Origin: G965220825 sp965220825
GTDB taxonomy: Bacteria; Pseudomonadota; Alphaproteobacteria; UBA828
Length of the DNA stretch: 64,000 nucleotides
Direction of reading: 5' to 3'
NCBI GenBank assembly: GCA_965220825.1
Contig: OZ244839.1
Coordinates: 1 to 64,000 of the forward strand
The notes under the pieces were generated by a model. That model saw only the letters and a program-made list of their open reading frames with translations. It did no database searches and was not told the DNA's origin. This document shows positions 23,301 through 27,856 of this stretch, one piece after another. Made by a program: the position numbers and the translations under genes. Each line of letters opens with the position of its first letter. Position 1 is the stretch's first letter.

Positions 23301-24545
23301 GACAGGCCCACCGGCGAAAGCCAGGCGGTGGACGCGACGACCCTTTTGAGCGGCAGCGCCTTCACCCTGGCACTGGGCGCGGCTTCGGACGAGTCGGACG
23401 GCTCTTCAGGGGGCGTGGCCTCGAAGGGTGACGGCTCGGCCTGGACGGTGTGGGGCCGTGGCGACTGGCGCCAGTTCGAGAGCCGGCCGGCGGAGGGCGA
23501 GCATGAGGGTTCGGCGCTGAGCGGCTGGCTGGGCGTGGATGCGCAGCTCGACGATCGTCTGCTGGCCGGTGTGGCGGTCTCTCGCGGTGTGGGTAAGGCG
23601 GAGTACCGGCTGGACGACCGGGGCGACGGGAAGCTGGAGGTGCCGCTGACGGCGGCCTGGCCCTATCTGCAGATCCGCCAGCGCGGCGGCGGCGAAGTGC
23701 GGCTGCTGGCCGGCTTCGGCCGGGGCGAGGTGCGGCACCGGCCGAATGTCGGAGCCGCGGAGCAGGCGGATCTGTCGATGATGGCGGTTTCGATCGGGGT
23801 GCGCCAGCCGCTGGCGAAGGTCGAGCGCTACAGCCTGTACACGACCGGCGATGCCGGCCTGGTACAGATGGAGACGGACGGGTCCTCCGGCATCGGCATC
23901 GGCGGTCTGCGGGCGAATGCCGGGCACCTGCGCGGCGGGGTGGAGGCGGTCCATGACGCCTTTAGGCTTCCCCGGACCTATCTGACGCTTCAGCCGCACG
24001 GCGCGCTGATCATGCGCCAGGATACGGGCGACGGGGTTACGGGGACGGGCCTCGAGCTTTGGGGCGGTGTGCGCGTGTCGGTGCCGGGCTCGGGCTTCAC
24101 CGTTGAAGCGAACGGCCACTGGCTGTCGCTGCACGGCCAGTCGGGCACGCGGCGATGGGGCGCGAGCGTGGCGGCGCAACTGGAGCCCGGAGCGGGCGGC
24201 CGGGGCCTGTCGCTGTCGCTGGGCGCGGAGCAGGGCTGGCAGAACACCGACGTGCTGGATCAGGAGGATGCGTTCGTCGGCAGGGCCGTGGGCGAGGATA
24301 CGGAGCCGTCGGACCACATACCGCTGTCGCTGCACGCCGGCTACGGCTTCGGCTATATGGGCGGCGTGCTGACGCCCTTTACCGACATGACGTTCGGCAG
24401 CGGCGATGCGGACACGCGGTATTACCAGACCGGGATCGGCTTCGTTAGGGACGGCATCCAGACCACCCTGACGACCGAGCACCGCGAGGGTGGTGAGTCC
24501 GACTCCGACAAACGCGTCGGCCTGAGGGTGCGGCTGAACTACTGA
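2352..24545 (+). CDS. Giant FN3-repeat autotransporter adhesin, main part with outer-membrane barrel
   Basis: This 7397-residue ORF is the C-terminal part of the same protein; homology extends back to 2304. Order of regions: homogeneous FN3 repeats (residues 1-3328); a spacer with an Ig-like putative-cadherin segment (about 3330-3590); about 33 diverged FN3 domains, mostly of the AGVPTKPSSFTATAGDEEV type with NAPTGL types interspersed (about 3590-6790); a Calx-beta-like domain ending in ITDDDG (about 6793-6910); a linker; and an autotransporter barrel from GSAWTVWGRGDWRQFES (about 7028) to the terminal RLNY, whose final aromatic residue fits BAM-dependent insertion. Type Va secretion to the cell surface and an adhesin or biofilm role are inferred from architecture. 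The ATG at 2352 is an internal repeat codon, not a true start; without joining to the upstream fragment the product has no signal peptide. Confidence 0.88.
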   Translation: MLGDVQVRWTSTPPLGSTDTWTGLGDATATSYTATGLTNGVTYTFEVRVVNTAGNGAAASTTATPALSVPGAPTGLTATAGDTEVGLAWTLPTNASVLGDVQVRWTSTPPLGSTDTWTGLGDATATSYTATGLTNGVTYTFEVRVVNTAGNGAAASTTATPALSVPGAPTGLTATAGDTEVGLAWTLPTNASVLGDVQVRWTSTPPLGSTDTWTGLGDATATSYTATGLTNGVTYTFEVRVVNTAGNGAAASTTATPALSVPGAPTGLTATAGDTEVGLAWTLPTNASVLGDVQVRWTSTPPLGSTDTWTGLGDATATSYTATGLTNGVTYTFEVRVVNTAGNGAAASTTATPALSVPGAPTGLTATAGDTEVGLAWTLPTNASVLGDVQVRWTSTPPLGSTDTWTGLGDATATSYTATGLTNGVTYTFEVRVVNTAGNGAAASTTATPALSVPGAPTGLTATAGDTEVGLAWTLPTNASVLGDVQVRWTSTPPLGSTDTWTGLGDATATSYTATGLTNGVTYTFEVRVVNTAGNGAAASTTATPALSVPGAPTGLTATAGDTEVGLAWTLPTNASVLGDVQVRWTSTPPLGSTDTWTGLGDATATSYTATGLTNGVTYTFEVRVVNTAGNGAAASTTATPALSVPGAPTGLTATAGDTEVGLAWTLPTNASVLGDVQVRWTSTPPLGSTDTWTGLGDATATSYTATGLTNGVTYTFEVRVVNTAGNGAAASTTATPALSVPGAPTGLTATAGDTEVGLAWTLPTNASVLGDVQVRWTSTPPLGSTDTWTGLGDATATSYTATGLTNGVTYTFEVRVVNTAGNGAAASTTATPALSVPGAPTGLTATAGDTEVGLAWTLPTNASVLGDVQVRWTSTPPLGSTDTWTGLGDATATSYTATGLTNGVTYTFEVRVVNTAGNGAAASTTATPALSVPGAPTGLTATAGDTEVGLAWTLPTNASVLGDVQVRWTSTPPLGSTDTWTGLGDATATSYTATGLTNGVTYTFEVRVVNTAGNGAAASTTATPALSVPGAPTGLTATAGDTEVGLAWTLPTNASVLGDVQVRWTSTPPLGSTDTWTGLGDATATSYTATGLTNGVTYTFEVRVVNTAGNGAAASTTATPALSVPGAPTGLTATAGDTEVGLAWTLPTNASVLGDVQVRWTSTPPLGSTDTWTGLGDATATSYTATGLTNGVTYTFEVRVVNTAGNGAAASTTATPALSVPGAPTGLTATAGDTEVGLAWTLPTNASVLGDVQVRWTSTPPLGSTDTWTGLGDATATSYTATGLTNGVTYTFEVRVVNTAGNGAAASTTATPALSVPGAPTGLTATAGDTEVGLAWTLPTNASVLGDVQVRWTSTPPLGSTDTWTGLGDATATSYTATGLTNGVTYTFEVRVVNTAGNGAAASTTATPALSVPGAPTGLTATAGDTEVGLAWTLPTNASVLGDVQVRWTSTPPLGSTDTWTGLGDATATSYTATGLTNGVTYTFEVRVVNTAGNGAAASTTATPALSVPGAPTGLTATAGDTEVGLAWTLPTNASVLGDVQVRWTSTPPLGSTDTWTGLGDATATSYTATGLTNGVTYTFEVRVVNTAGNGAAASTTATPALSVPGAPTGLTATAGDTEVGLAWTLPTNASVLGDVQVRWTSTPPLGSTDTWTGLGDATATSYTATGLTNGVTYTFEVRVVNTAGNGAAASTTATPALSVPGAPTGLTATAGDTEVGLAWTLPTNASVLGDVQVRWTSTPPLGSTDTWTGLGDATATSYTATGLTNGVTYTFEVRVVNTAGNGAAASTTATPALSVPGAPTGLTATAGDTEVGLAWTLPTNASVLGDVQVRWTSTPPLGSTDTWTGLGDATATSYTATGLTNGVTYTFEVRVVNTAGNGAAASTTATPALSVPGAPTGLTATAGDTEVGLAWTLPTNASVLGDVQVRWTSTPPLGSTDTWTGLGDATATSYTATGLTNGVTYTFEVRVVNTAGNGAAASTTATPALSVPGAPTGLTATAGDTEVGLAWTLPTNASVLGDVQVRWTSTPPLGSTDTWTGLGDATATSYTATGLTNGVTYTFEVRVVNTAGNGAAASTTATPALSVPGAPTGLTATAGDTEVGLAWTLPTNASVLGDVQVRWTSTPPLGSTDTWTGLGDATATSYTATGLTNGVTYTFEVRVVNTAGNGAAASTTATPALSVPGAPTGLTATAGDTEVGLAWTLPTNASVLGDVQVRWTSTPPLGSTDTWTGLGDATATSYTATGLTNGVTYTFEVRVVNTAGNGAAASTTATPALSVPGAPTGLTATAGDTEVGLAWTLPTNASVLGDVQVRWTSTPPLGSTDTWTGLGDATATSYTATGLTNGVTYTFEVRVVNTAGNGAAASTTATPALSVPGAPTGLTATAGDTEVGLAWTLPTNASVLGDVQVRWTSTPPLGSTDTWTGLGDATATSYTATGLTNGVTYTFEVRVVNTAGNGAAASTTATPALSVPGAPTGLTATAGDTEVGLAWTLPTNASVLGDVQVRWTSTPPLGSTDTWTGLGDATATSYTATGLTNGVTYTFEVRVVNTAGNGAAASTTATPALSVPGAPTGLTATAGDTEVGLAWTLPTNASVLGDVQVRWTSTPPLGSTDTWTGLGDATATSYTATGLTNGVTYTFEVRVVNTAGNGAAASTTATPGLSVPGAPTGLTATAGDTEVGLAWTLPTNASVLGDVQVRWTSTPPLGSTDTWTGLGDATATSYTATGLTNGVTYTFEVRVVNTAGNGAAASTTATPALSVPGAPTGLTATAGDTEVGLAWTLPTNASVLGDVQVRWTSTPPLGSTDTWTGLGDATATSYTATGLTNGVTYTFEVRVVNTAGNGAAASTTATPALSVPGAPTGLTATAGDTEVGLAWTLPTNASVLGDVQVRWTSTPPLGSTDTWTGLGDATATSYTATGLTNGVTYTFEVRVVNTAGNGAAASTTATPALSVPGAPTGLTATAGDTEVGLAWTLPTNASVLGDVQVRWTSTPPLGSTDTWTGLGDATATSYTATGLTNGVTYTFEVRVVNTAGNGAAASTTATPALSVPGAPTGLTATAGDTEVGLAWTLPTNASVLGDVQVRWTSTPPLGSTDTWTGLGDATATSYTATGLTNGVTYTFEVRVVNTAGNGAAASTTATPALSVPGAPTGLTATAGDTEVGLAWTLPTNASVLGDVQVRWTSTPPLGSTDTWTGLGDATATSYTATGLTNGVTYTFEVRVVNTAGNGAAASTTATPALSVPGAPTGLTATAGDTEVGLAWTLPTNASVLGDVQVRWTSTPPLGSTDTWTGLGDATATSYTATGLTNGVTYTFEVRVVNTAGNGAAASTTATPTAAPAMTTPTSANFEREVSKPHTRLVASRRSDNLFPFTPPTDMTRSAAQFYAVKVVTLPDPNKGILKTVPYDSKSRAQERDVTAGQTVAVVDIQSSRAAKVLAFFPLDGDDSFETTFTFKVIDVIGTSSDREESAATYTVTLKFQGTTVNRVPDLNTAGPAKQFFTVGEVVDRGFLWSNTGDGKLKYTLTPELPAGLAYDGDGPDDTGVGLGESNAPRFTGTPVRVTASTQYTLTVSDTDNVTGAADQDTVTFEIEVVASTDALTAPANLTASLGTNAGDVDLSWGAIDVASKWQVRYKQRDGAYNAWADVPNSDATTTGHAVTGLTWGATYTFEVRAVNGDGDGPVGEVSLTLDVVPNAPSGLGATASDTAVDLSWTLPTNASVIDKIQVRHAEGSSVPSNTAWRDIPDSASATTHTVTGLTNGKEYAFQVRAVNGVGESGASNTATATPVLAIPNAPTGLGATAGDTEVDLSWTLPTNASVIGKVQVRYVAGSSVPPNTAWTDIPNSASATSHTVTGLTNGTEYAFQVRAVNGAGEGAASNTATATPAGVPTKPSSFTATAGDEEVTLSASTDDNGSSITKWQYRQATSSNGLPSASWQDITSTSETLSHDVENLTNGTTYYFQVRAVNGEGNGAVSDAANATPAGVPTKPSSFTATAGDEEVTLSASTDDNGSSITKWQYRQATSSNGLSSASWQDITSTSASLSHDVENLTNGTEYFFQVRAVNGEGNGAVSDAANATPAGVPTKPSSFTATAGDEKVTLSASTDDNGSSITKWQYRQATSSNGLSSASWQDITSTSETLSHDVENLTNGTTYYFQVRAVNGEGNGAVSDAANATPAGVPTKPSPFTATAGDEEVTLSARTDDNGSSITKWQYRQATSSNGLSSASWQDITSTSASLSHDVENLTNGTTYYFQVRAVNDEGNGAVSDAANATPAGVPTKPSPFTATAGDEQVTLSARTGANGSSITKWQYRQATSSNGLSSASWQDITSTSTSLSHDVENLTNGTTYYFQVRAVNDEGNGAVSDAANATPAGVPTKPSPFTAMAGDEQVTLSARTGANGSSITKWQYRQATSSNGLPSASWQDITSTSETLSHDVENLTNGTTYYFQVRAVNGVGDGEPSDVANATPAGVPTKPSSFTATAGDEEVTLSARTGANGSSITKWQYRQATSSNGLPSASWRDITSTNTSLSHDVENLTNGTTYYFQVRAVNGVGNSDPSDVANATPAGVPTKPSSFTATAGDEEVTLSASTDDNGSSITKWQYKQATSSDDLSSARWQDITSTSETLSHDVDRLSNGTRYYFQVRAVNGEGNSDPSDVANATPVLPIPNAPTGLSATAGDTEVDLSWTLPTNASSIEKVQVRYAAGSSVPSNTPWTDIPNSASATRHTVTGLTNGTEYAFQVRAANGSGEGAASNTATATPAGVPTKPSSFTATAGDEEVTLSASTDDNGSSITKWQYRQATSSRDLSSASWQDITSTSETLSHDVENLTNGTEYFFQVRAVNGEGNGAVSDAANATPAGVPTKPSSFTATAGDEEVTLSASTDDNGSSITKWQYRQATSSNGLSSASWQDITSTSASLSHDVENLTNGTTYYFQVRAVNGEGNGAVSDAANATPAGVPTKPSSFTATAGDEEVTLSARTDDNGSSITKWQYRQATSSRDLSSASWQDITSTSETLSHDVENLTNGTEYFFQVRAVNGEGNGAVSDAANATPAGVPTKPSPFTATAGDEEVTLSASTDDNGSSITKWQYRQATSSNGLSSASWQDITSTSETLSHDVENLTNGTTYYFQVRAVNGEGNGAVSDAANATPAGVPTKPSPFTATAGDEEVTLSARTDDNGSSITKWQYRQATSSNGLSSASWQDITSTSETLSHDVERLSNGTTYYFQVRAVNGEGNGAVSDAANATPAGVPTKPRLGVTAGDEQVTLSASTGANGSSITKWQYKQATSSDDLPSASWQDITSTSETLSHDVENLTNGTRYYFQVRAVNDEGNSEPSDVANAMPVLAIPNAPTGLGATAGDTEVDLSWTLPTNASSIEKVQVRYAAGSSVPPNTAWTDIPNSASATRHTVTGLTNGTEYAFQVRAANGSGEGAASNTANATPAGVPTKPSPFTATAGDEEVTLSASTDDNGSSITKWQYRQATSSNGLPSASWQDITSTSETLSHDVENLTNGTTYYFQVRAVNGEGNGAVSDAANATPAGVPTKPSPFTATAGDEQVTLSARTGANGSSITKWQYRQATSSRDLPSASWRDITSTSETLNHDVENLTNGTTYYFQVRAVNGEGNGAVSDAANATPAGVPTKPSPFTATAGDEQVTLSARTGANGSSITKWQYRQATSSNGLSSASWQDITSTSTSLSHDVENLTNGTTYYFQVRAVNDEGNGAVSDAANATPAGVPTKPSPFTAMAGDEQVTLSARTGANGSSITKWQYRQATSSNGLPSASWQDITSTSETLSHDVENLTNGTTYYFQVRAVNGVGDGEPSDVANATPAGVPTKPSSFTATAGDEEVTLSARTGANGSSITKWQYRQATSSNGLPSASWRDITSTNTSLSHDVENLTNGTTYYFQVRAVNGVGNSDPSDVANATPAGVPTKPSSFTATAGDEEVTLSASTDDNGSSITKWQYKQATSSDDLSSARWQDITSTSETLSHDVDRLSNGTRYYFQVRAVNGEGNSDPSDVANATPVLPIPNAPTGLSATAGDTEVDLSWTLPTNASSIEKVQVRYAAGSSVPSNTPWTDIPNSASATRHTVTGLTNGTEYAFQVRAANGSGEGAASNTATATPAGVPTKPSSFTATAGDEEVTLSASTDDNGSSITKWQYRQATSSRDLSSASWQDITSTSETLSHDVENLTNGTEYFFQVRAVNGEGNGAVSDAANATPAGVPTKPSSFTATAGDEKVTLSASTGANGSSITKWQYRQATSSNGLSSASWQDITSTSESLRGYDVTNLTNGTTYYFQVRAVNGEGNSDPSDVANAKPAGVPTKPSSFTATAGDGEVTLSANTDDNGSSITKWQYRQATSSNGLPSASWQDITSTSETLSHDVENLTNGTEYFFQVRAVNDEGNGAVSDAANATPAGVPTKPSSFTATAGDEEVTLSARTGANGSSITKWQYRRATNPNSLSSASWRDITSTSESLRDHAVTNLNNGTTYYFQVRAVNDEGNGAVSDAANATPAGVPTKPSPFTATLGDGEVKLSARTDDNGSSITKWQYRQATRSDRLSSASWQNIASTAESLEHVVDGLNNGTEYFFQVRAVNGVGDGEPSDAANATPAGVPTKPRLSVTAGDEQVTLSASTGANGSSILRWQYRQATSSDGLSSASWRNIDSTSDRPSRVVEGLNNGTTYYFQVRAVNGEGSSEPSDAANATPGGVPIKPSNFKVVSGDQEVTLEARTDDNGSAITKWQYRQATSSDGLSSARWQDITSTSETLGHDVDRLSNGTEYFFQVRAFNGNGYSRDSEVASATPATPTVILVLTPAAISENGGVATVTARLDRTPSAATTVTIAISATAVLPAVEDDFTVSDNKTLTIPAGSTTSTGDAVTIAAVNNEVEAADKSVTVSGSTTTRGVTGPADVTLTITDDDGLRIEERREAATVVLAEVGRATLVGATNVIGHRLDASAGTASGGATLTLAGRHIGGAPRVQVAAGDGWDRIDRWDDRPTGESQAVDATTLLSGSAFTLALGAASDESDGSSGGVASKGDGSAWTVWGRGDWRQFESRPAEGEHEGSALSGWLGVDAQLDDRLLAGVAVSRGVGKAEYRLDDRGDGKLEVPLTAAWPYLQIRQRGGGEVRLLAGFGRGEVRHRPNVGAAEQADLSMMAVSIGVRQPLAKVERYSLYTTGDAGLVQMETDGSSGIGIGGLRANAGHLRGGVEAVHDAFRLPRTYLTLQPHGALIMRQDTGDGVTGTGLELWGGVRVSVPGSGFTVEANGHWLSLHGQSGTRRWGASVAAQLEPGAGGRGLSLSLGAEQGWQNTDVLDQEDAFVGRAVGEDTEPSDHIPLSLHAGYGFGYMGGVLTPFTDMTFGSGDADTRYYQTGIGFVRDGIQTTLTTEHREGGESDSDKRVGLRVRLNY
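15111..16949 (+). repeat. Segmental duplication in the diverged FN3 array, copy A
   Basis: About 1.84 kb that recurs 4077 bp downstream at 19188-21026. The match begins at GGCAACGGGG and ends at GACGAG before GAGGTAACG (here) versus AAGGTGACG (other copy). The block carries rare markers such as TAMAGDEQ and LPIPNAPTGLSATAG in the same order in both copies. By eye I found only three differences, all silent and clustered near 16079. Confidence 0.85.
19188..21026 (+). repeat. Segmental duplication in the diverged FN3 array, copy B
   Basis: Second copy of the block at 15111-16949, offset by 4077 bp, equal to 14 FN3 units. The three clustered silent differences are at about 20156-20162 (GTAACTCTTTCG here, GTGACGCTATCG in copy A). 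This indicates in-frame unequal crossing over of several domains at once. Confidence 0.85.
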
Positions 24546-24742
24546 TCCCGCCGTCGCATCCTCGCGGGCTCGCACCGTCGAGGCTTGCGAGTCCGCAGGT
24601 TACGACATCGTCCTGCATGCTCTCGGCAACGCCCGCGCGCCGGCGCGATTTGTCTTCGGCGCGACGATCGCACATGTTGGGAAATGCGTGACAATCCGGT
24701 TGCCGGGCGATTCCGGCCGAACCGGCGGAAAGGGAGACATCG

Positions 24743-25333
24743 ATGGAGAGAGACGCGCGTTATCCGGACCATATCGGCATCTCGGACGTGAGCACGAAAT
24801 CCTTCGAGCAAATGCGTGTGGAGGGCTATTTCGAGGGCCAGTCCTCCATCATGTTCGACGAGCCGGAGGGGTTCGATATTGGCGATCCGCCCGATCTTCA
24901 AGGGCGGTCGCGGGGCTGGACACCGGTTCACGCGCAGCTCTGCGCTCTCGCCTCCTGCACGTCCATTACCATCGCGGTGGTAGCGCGCGACCAGGGGTTC
25001 AAATATCGCGGCCTGCGGACGGATATCCGCTCTCTCATCGATATCCGCGGTTTCTTTTTCGATCTCCATCTGCAACCGCAATATGAACAGATCAATTTCG
25101 ACCTTCATGTGCGGTCGCGGGAAAAAACGGAGCGGGTGAAGGCGCTTGCGCGGGAGACGGACCGCCGCTGCCCGCAGATCGGTCTTTTCCGAAAGGCGGG
25201 CGTGCCCATGGTGATGAGCTGGTACCGCGAAGGGGCGAAAAAGCCGTTGTTCGTGGAACGGTTCCACATCGGGCGGGGCCGGACTCCCGAGGAAAAGCTG
25301 ATCGCGCAGCAGAAGAAATCCGAAGGGAGCTGA
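24743..25333 (+). CDS. OsmC/Ohr-family peroxidase-like protein
   Basis: A 196-residue protein of the OsmC family, thiol-dependent peroxidases that reduce organic hydroperoxides in the cytoplasm. The two family cysteines are visible: the first in ALASCTSITI, where the helix begins after the N-terminal strands, and the second in DRRCPQIGLF near residue 145. The start is supported by a GGAAAGGGA Shine-Dalgarno sequence just before ATG. It stands alone between the autotransporter and a convergent glycerate kinase, with a palindromic element downstream. The N-terminal 40 residues are longer than in classical OsmC, so this may be a distinct subgroup. Family assignment is firm; the substrate is not known. 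Confidence 0.8.
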   Translation: MERDARYPDHIGISDVSTKSFEQMRVEGYFEGQSSIMFDEPEGFDIGDPPDLQGRSRGWTPVHAQLCALASCTSITIAVVARDQGFKYRGLRTDIRSLIDIRGFFFDLHLQPQYEQINFDLHVRSREKTERVKALARETDRRCPQIGLFRKAGVPMVMSWYREGAKKPLFVERFHIGRGRTPEEKLIAQQKKSEGS

Positions 25334-25373
25334 GCGGCCTTCCCACCGATGGCCGCCGCAAGGCGACCCTAGG

Positions 25374-25455
25374 TTTGGTGCGCGGGTCTTGAGGCCCGCA
25401 TGTTTTTGTTTTTCGAGAAGAAGAAAAATGCGGGCCTGGAGACCCGCGCACCAAA
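25374..25455. repeat. Palindromic element, copy 1 (REP/MITE-like)
   Basis: An inverted repeat of about 25 nt per arm (TTTGGTGCGCGGGTCT ... AGACCCGCGCACCAAA) enclosing a roughly 30-nt A/T-rich loop (TTTTTCGAGAAGAAGAAA). It lies between the convergent osmC-like gene and glycerate kinase gene. The same arms and loop recur at 49215, 52200 and 53498. It could act as a bidirectional terminator; mobility by a RAYT-like transposase is only a hypothesis, since no such gene is in the window. Confidence 0.85.
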
Positions 25456-25470
25456 AAAAGGGGCAGTGCG

Positions 25471-25596
25471 TTGGGGCGACGCCTTCGCCGAGGCGTTCAA
25501 TACCATCAGGCCCGACCAGGCCGTGGCGGAAAAATCCCGGCCTAATGGCTCGCCAACCTGACGGCCGAAGAAACCCCGGCGTCTCAAGCGTCCTGA
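25471..25596 (+). pseudogene. Possible transposase 3' remnant (frameshifted)
   Basis: The plus strand encodes WGDAFAEAFNTIRPDQA, resembling the C-terminal YNTIRPHQAL segment of rve-type (IS3/IS481) transposases. One frame over it continues GGKIPA, a stop, WLANLTAEETPASQAS and a TGA at 25594-25596, like the usual LGGKTPAEWLA ending. At least one frameshift and one stop mean it is not functional. It directly follows palindromic copy 1. The assignment rests on a short similarity and is tentative. Confidence 0.4.
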
Positions 25597-25621
25597 ACGA
25601 GGATAAGGCGTTGCGGCGCCC

Positions 25622-26866
25622 TCAACCCGTCACCAGGATCGCCCGGAAGTCGTTCACATTCGTGAGTGTCGGGCCGGTGACGATCAAATCGCCGAGGGCC
25701 TCGAAGAAGCCATAGGCGTCGTTCTTCGCAAGGCGGCCGGCGGGGTCTTCGCCCAGGGCGTGGGCACGGGCGAGCGTGTCGGGAGCTGCGATGGCGCCCG
25801 CATTGTCCTCGGTGCCGTCGATCCCGTCCGTATCGCACGAGGTGGCGAAGATGCCGGGGGCGCCGTCGAGCGCGAGCGCGAGCGCGAGCGCATATTCCGC
25901 GTTGGGGCCGCCGCGCCCGCGCCCGGTCACAGTCACCGTGGCCTCGCCGCCTGAAAGCAGCACGGTGCCGGGGGCGGCATCCCTGGCGAGGGCGGCGTGG
26001 GCGGCGGCCATGGTGCGGGCCTCGCCCTCCAGCGCATCGCCCAGGATGCGGGCGTGGTATCCCGCCTGCCGGGCGGTCTCGGCGGCGGCGGCCAGTGCGC
26101 GGGCGGGTGTCGCGATCAGGCGGGTCTCGGCGCGGGCAAGGCGGGGATCGCCCGGTTTTGGCGTCTCGTCGGCCGCACGCTCGAGGTGGCGGATGGCGGC
26201 CACCGGGCCGTTCACGCCGTACTCCCGCAGGACCGCACGGGCTTCGGCGAAGGTGGTGGGGTCCGGCACGGTGGGCCCGGAGCCGATCACCGCCGGGTCG
26301 TCGCCCGGCACGTCGGAGATGAGCAGGCTCAGCGTCCGCGCCGGATGGCAGGCGCCGCCGAGGCGGCCGCCCTTGATCGCGGAGAGATGCTTCCGCACGC
26401 AGTTGATCTCCCCGATGGCGGCGCCGGAGCGAAGCAGGGCGTCGGTCGCGGCCTGCTTGTCGCGGAGCTGAAGCCCGGGCGCCGGTAGCGCAAGCAGCGC
26501 CGAACCTCCGCCCGAGATCAGACAGAGCGCCAGATCGTCCGCACCGAGGCCCGCGACCAAGGCCAGGATCCGCTCGGCCGCCGCAAGCCCCGCCCGGTCG
26601 GGCACCGGGTGAGCCGCCTCCACCACGTCGATGGCACGCGTCGGCACGGCGTGGCCGTAGCGCGTGACCACGAGGCCCGTCAGGGGCCCCTCCCAGTGGG
26701 CCTCCACGGCGCGTGCCATGGTCGCCGCCGCCTTTCCCGCACCCACCACGACGGTGCGCCCGGGGGGGCGATCCGGCAGATGGGGGGCGAGGCAGTGCGC
26801 CGGGTCGGCGCTCGCGATCGCCGCATCCAGCATGGCCCGCAGCAGCGTGCGGGGCTCGCCCTTCAT
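25622..26866 (-). CDS. Glycerate 2-kinase (MOFRL family, GckA/TtuD type)
   Basis: A 414-residue cytoplasmic kinase that phosphorylates D-glycerate to 2-phosphoglycerate, linking glyoxylate, tartrate or serine-cycle metabolism to glycolysis. Visible signatures are the N-terminal VVGAGKAAATMA, the SGGGSALLALP loop (about residue 120), the LLISDVPGDDP segment, GIDGTEDNAGA, and the C-terminal MOFRL motif with GPTLTNVNDFRAIL. Length matches the family (about 420). The ATG at 26866 diverges from the EamA transporter, with 78 bp between them. With the glycolate oxidase genes at 45.6-48.3 kb it suggests a glycolate-to-glycerate route, although the two loci are 20 kb apart. Confidence 0.93.
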   Translation of the reverse strand: MKGEPRTLLRAMLDAAIASADPAHCLAPHLPDRPPGRTVVVGAGKAAATMARAVEAHWEGPLTGLVVTRYGHAVPTRAIDVVEAAHPVPDRAGLAAAERILALVAGLGADDLALCLISGGGSALLALPAPGLQLRDKQAATDALLRSGAAIGEINCVRKHLSAIKGGRLGGACHPARTLSLLISDVPGDDPAVIGSGPTVPDPTTFAEARAVLREYGVNGPVAAIRHLERAADETPKPGDPRLARAETRLIATPARALAAAAETARQAGYHARILGDALEGEARTMAAAHAALARDAAPGTVLLSGGEATVTVTGRGRGGPNAEYALALALALDGAPGIFATSCDTDGIDGTEDNAGAIAAPDTLARAHALGEDPAGRLAKNDAYGFFEALGDLIVTGPTLTNVNDFRAILVTG

Positions 26867-26944
26867 GACGGCGCCCGCGATCGCGCGCGGTCCAAAGTCG
26901 GCGCGGCCGCGTTAACATGGGGCGGTTCGCAGCAGGGGTTCTTC

Positions 26945-27844
26945 ATGCCGTCCGCATCCTCTCTCTCCGCGCCGTCCCGTCCGCTTCTCGGTGCCGTCCT
27001 CGCCGTCGCCGCCGGGCTCTGCTTCAGCAGCGGCGGCTTCTTCGTCCGCTCGGTCTCGGTCGACCCGTGGGAGATCATAACCGTCCGCTGTTTTTTTGCC
27101 GCCCTTGCCGTGCTCGCGGTGCTCTGTGTTTCGGAGAAGGGGCGGGTGTTCGGCGTGCTGCGCGAGACCCGTTGGCCGGCGGTCGCGGTGGGCGTCGCCA
27201 CCGCCTGGGCGATCATCGCCTATGTGCTCGCCATGCAGCACACGCTGGTGGCCAATGTGATCGCCATCATGACCGTTTCCACCGTGCTGGTGGCTCTCTT
27301 GGCGCGGCCGGTCCTGGGGGAGCCGGTGGCGCTCGGCACCTGGTTCGCCCTGCTGGGCAGCCTTGCCGGCGTCGCGGTGATGTTCTGGGATTCGGCCGGT
27401 GCCGGCGGCATCCTCGGCAACCTGCTGGCCTTCTCCATCGCCGCCGCGATCGCCTTGCAGACGCTAATCGCACGACGCTTCCGCGCGGGCCGCATGGAGC
27501 CCGCGGTGCTGATCGCGGCGGTGATCGCGGGCATAGCCTGCCTGCCGCTCGCGCTCCCGTTCGACGCCACGGCGCGCGAGGTGGGCCTGATGGCGGCGCT
27601 CGGTGCCGTGCAGCTCGCCGGCGCGCTCACCCTCTATTTCTATGCGGCGCGCCATGTGCCGGCGCCGATCCTGATCTTCGTCGTGCTGATCGATGCGGTC
27701 TTCGCGCCGGTCTGGGTGTGGCTCGGCTTCGGCGAGGTGCCGGGTACGCTGGTCTTCATCGGCGCCGGGGTCATCCTGGTCTCGGTCGCGGGCAACGCGG
27801 CGCTGGGGCTCTTTGGCCTCCGCATGGCCCGCGCGCGCATCTGA
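26945..27844 (+). CDS. EamA/DMT-superfamily inner-membrane transporter
   Basis: A 299-residue integral membrane protein with about ten hydrophobic segments arranged as two EamA repeats, typical of the drug/metabolite transporter superfamily. The first helix begins LLGAVLAVAAGLCFSSGG. The ATG at 26945 was chosen because translation further upstream in the same frame runs antisense to the glycerate kinase gene and lacks hydrophobic character. The substrate cannot be deduced; DMT proteins export amino acids, purines or other metabolites. It is divergent from the glycerate kinase gene and convergent with the FAH gene, 12 bp away. Confidence 0.88.
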   Translation: MPSASSLSAPSRPLLGAVLAVAAGLCFSSGGFFVRSVSVDPWEIITVRCFFAALAVLAVLCVSEKGRVFGVLRETRWPAVAVGVATAWAIIAYVLAMQHTLVANVIAIMTVSTVLVALLARPVLGEPVALGTWFALLGSLAGVAVMFWDSAGAGGILGNLLAFSIAAAIALQTLIARRFRAGRMEPAVLIAAVIAGIACLPLALPFDATAREVGLMAALGAVQLAGALTLYFYAARHVPAPILIFVVLIDAVFAPVWVWLGFGEVPGTLVFIGAGVILVSVAGNAALGLFGLRMARARI

Positions 27845-27856
27845 CCCGGTGCGGGG

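Noticed and set aside
23406..24575. 389-codon minus-strand frame opposite the barrel domain
   Set aside because: The barrel reading is strongly supported by autotransporter features; the antisense product is Arg/Ala-rich and motif-free.
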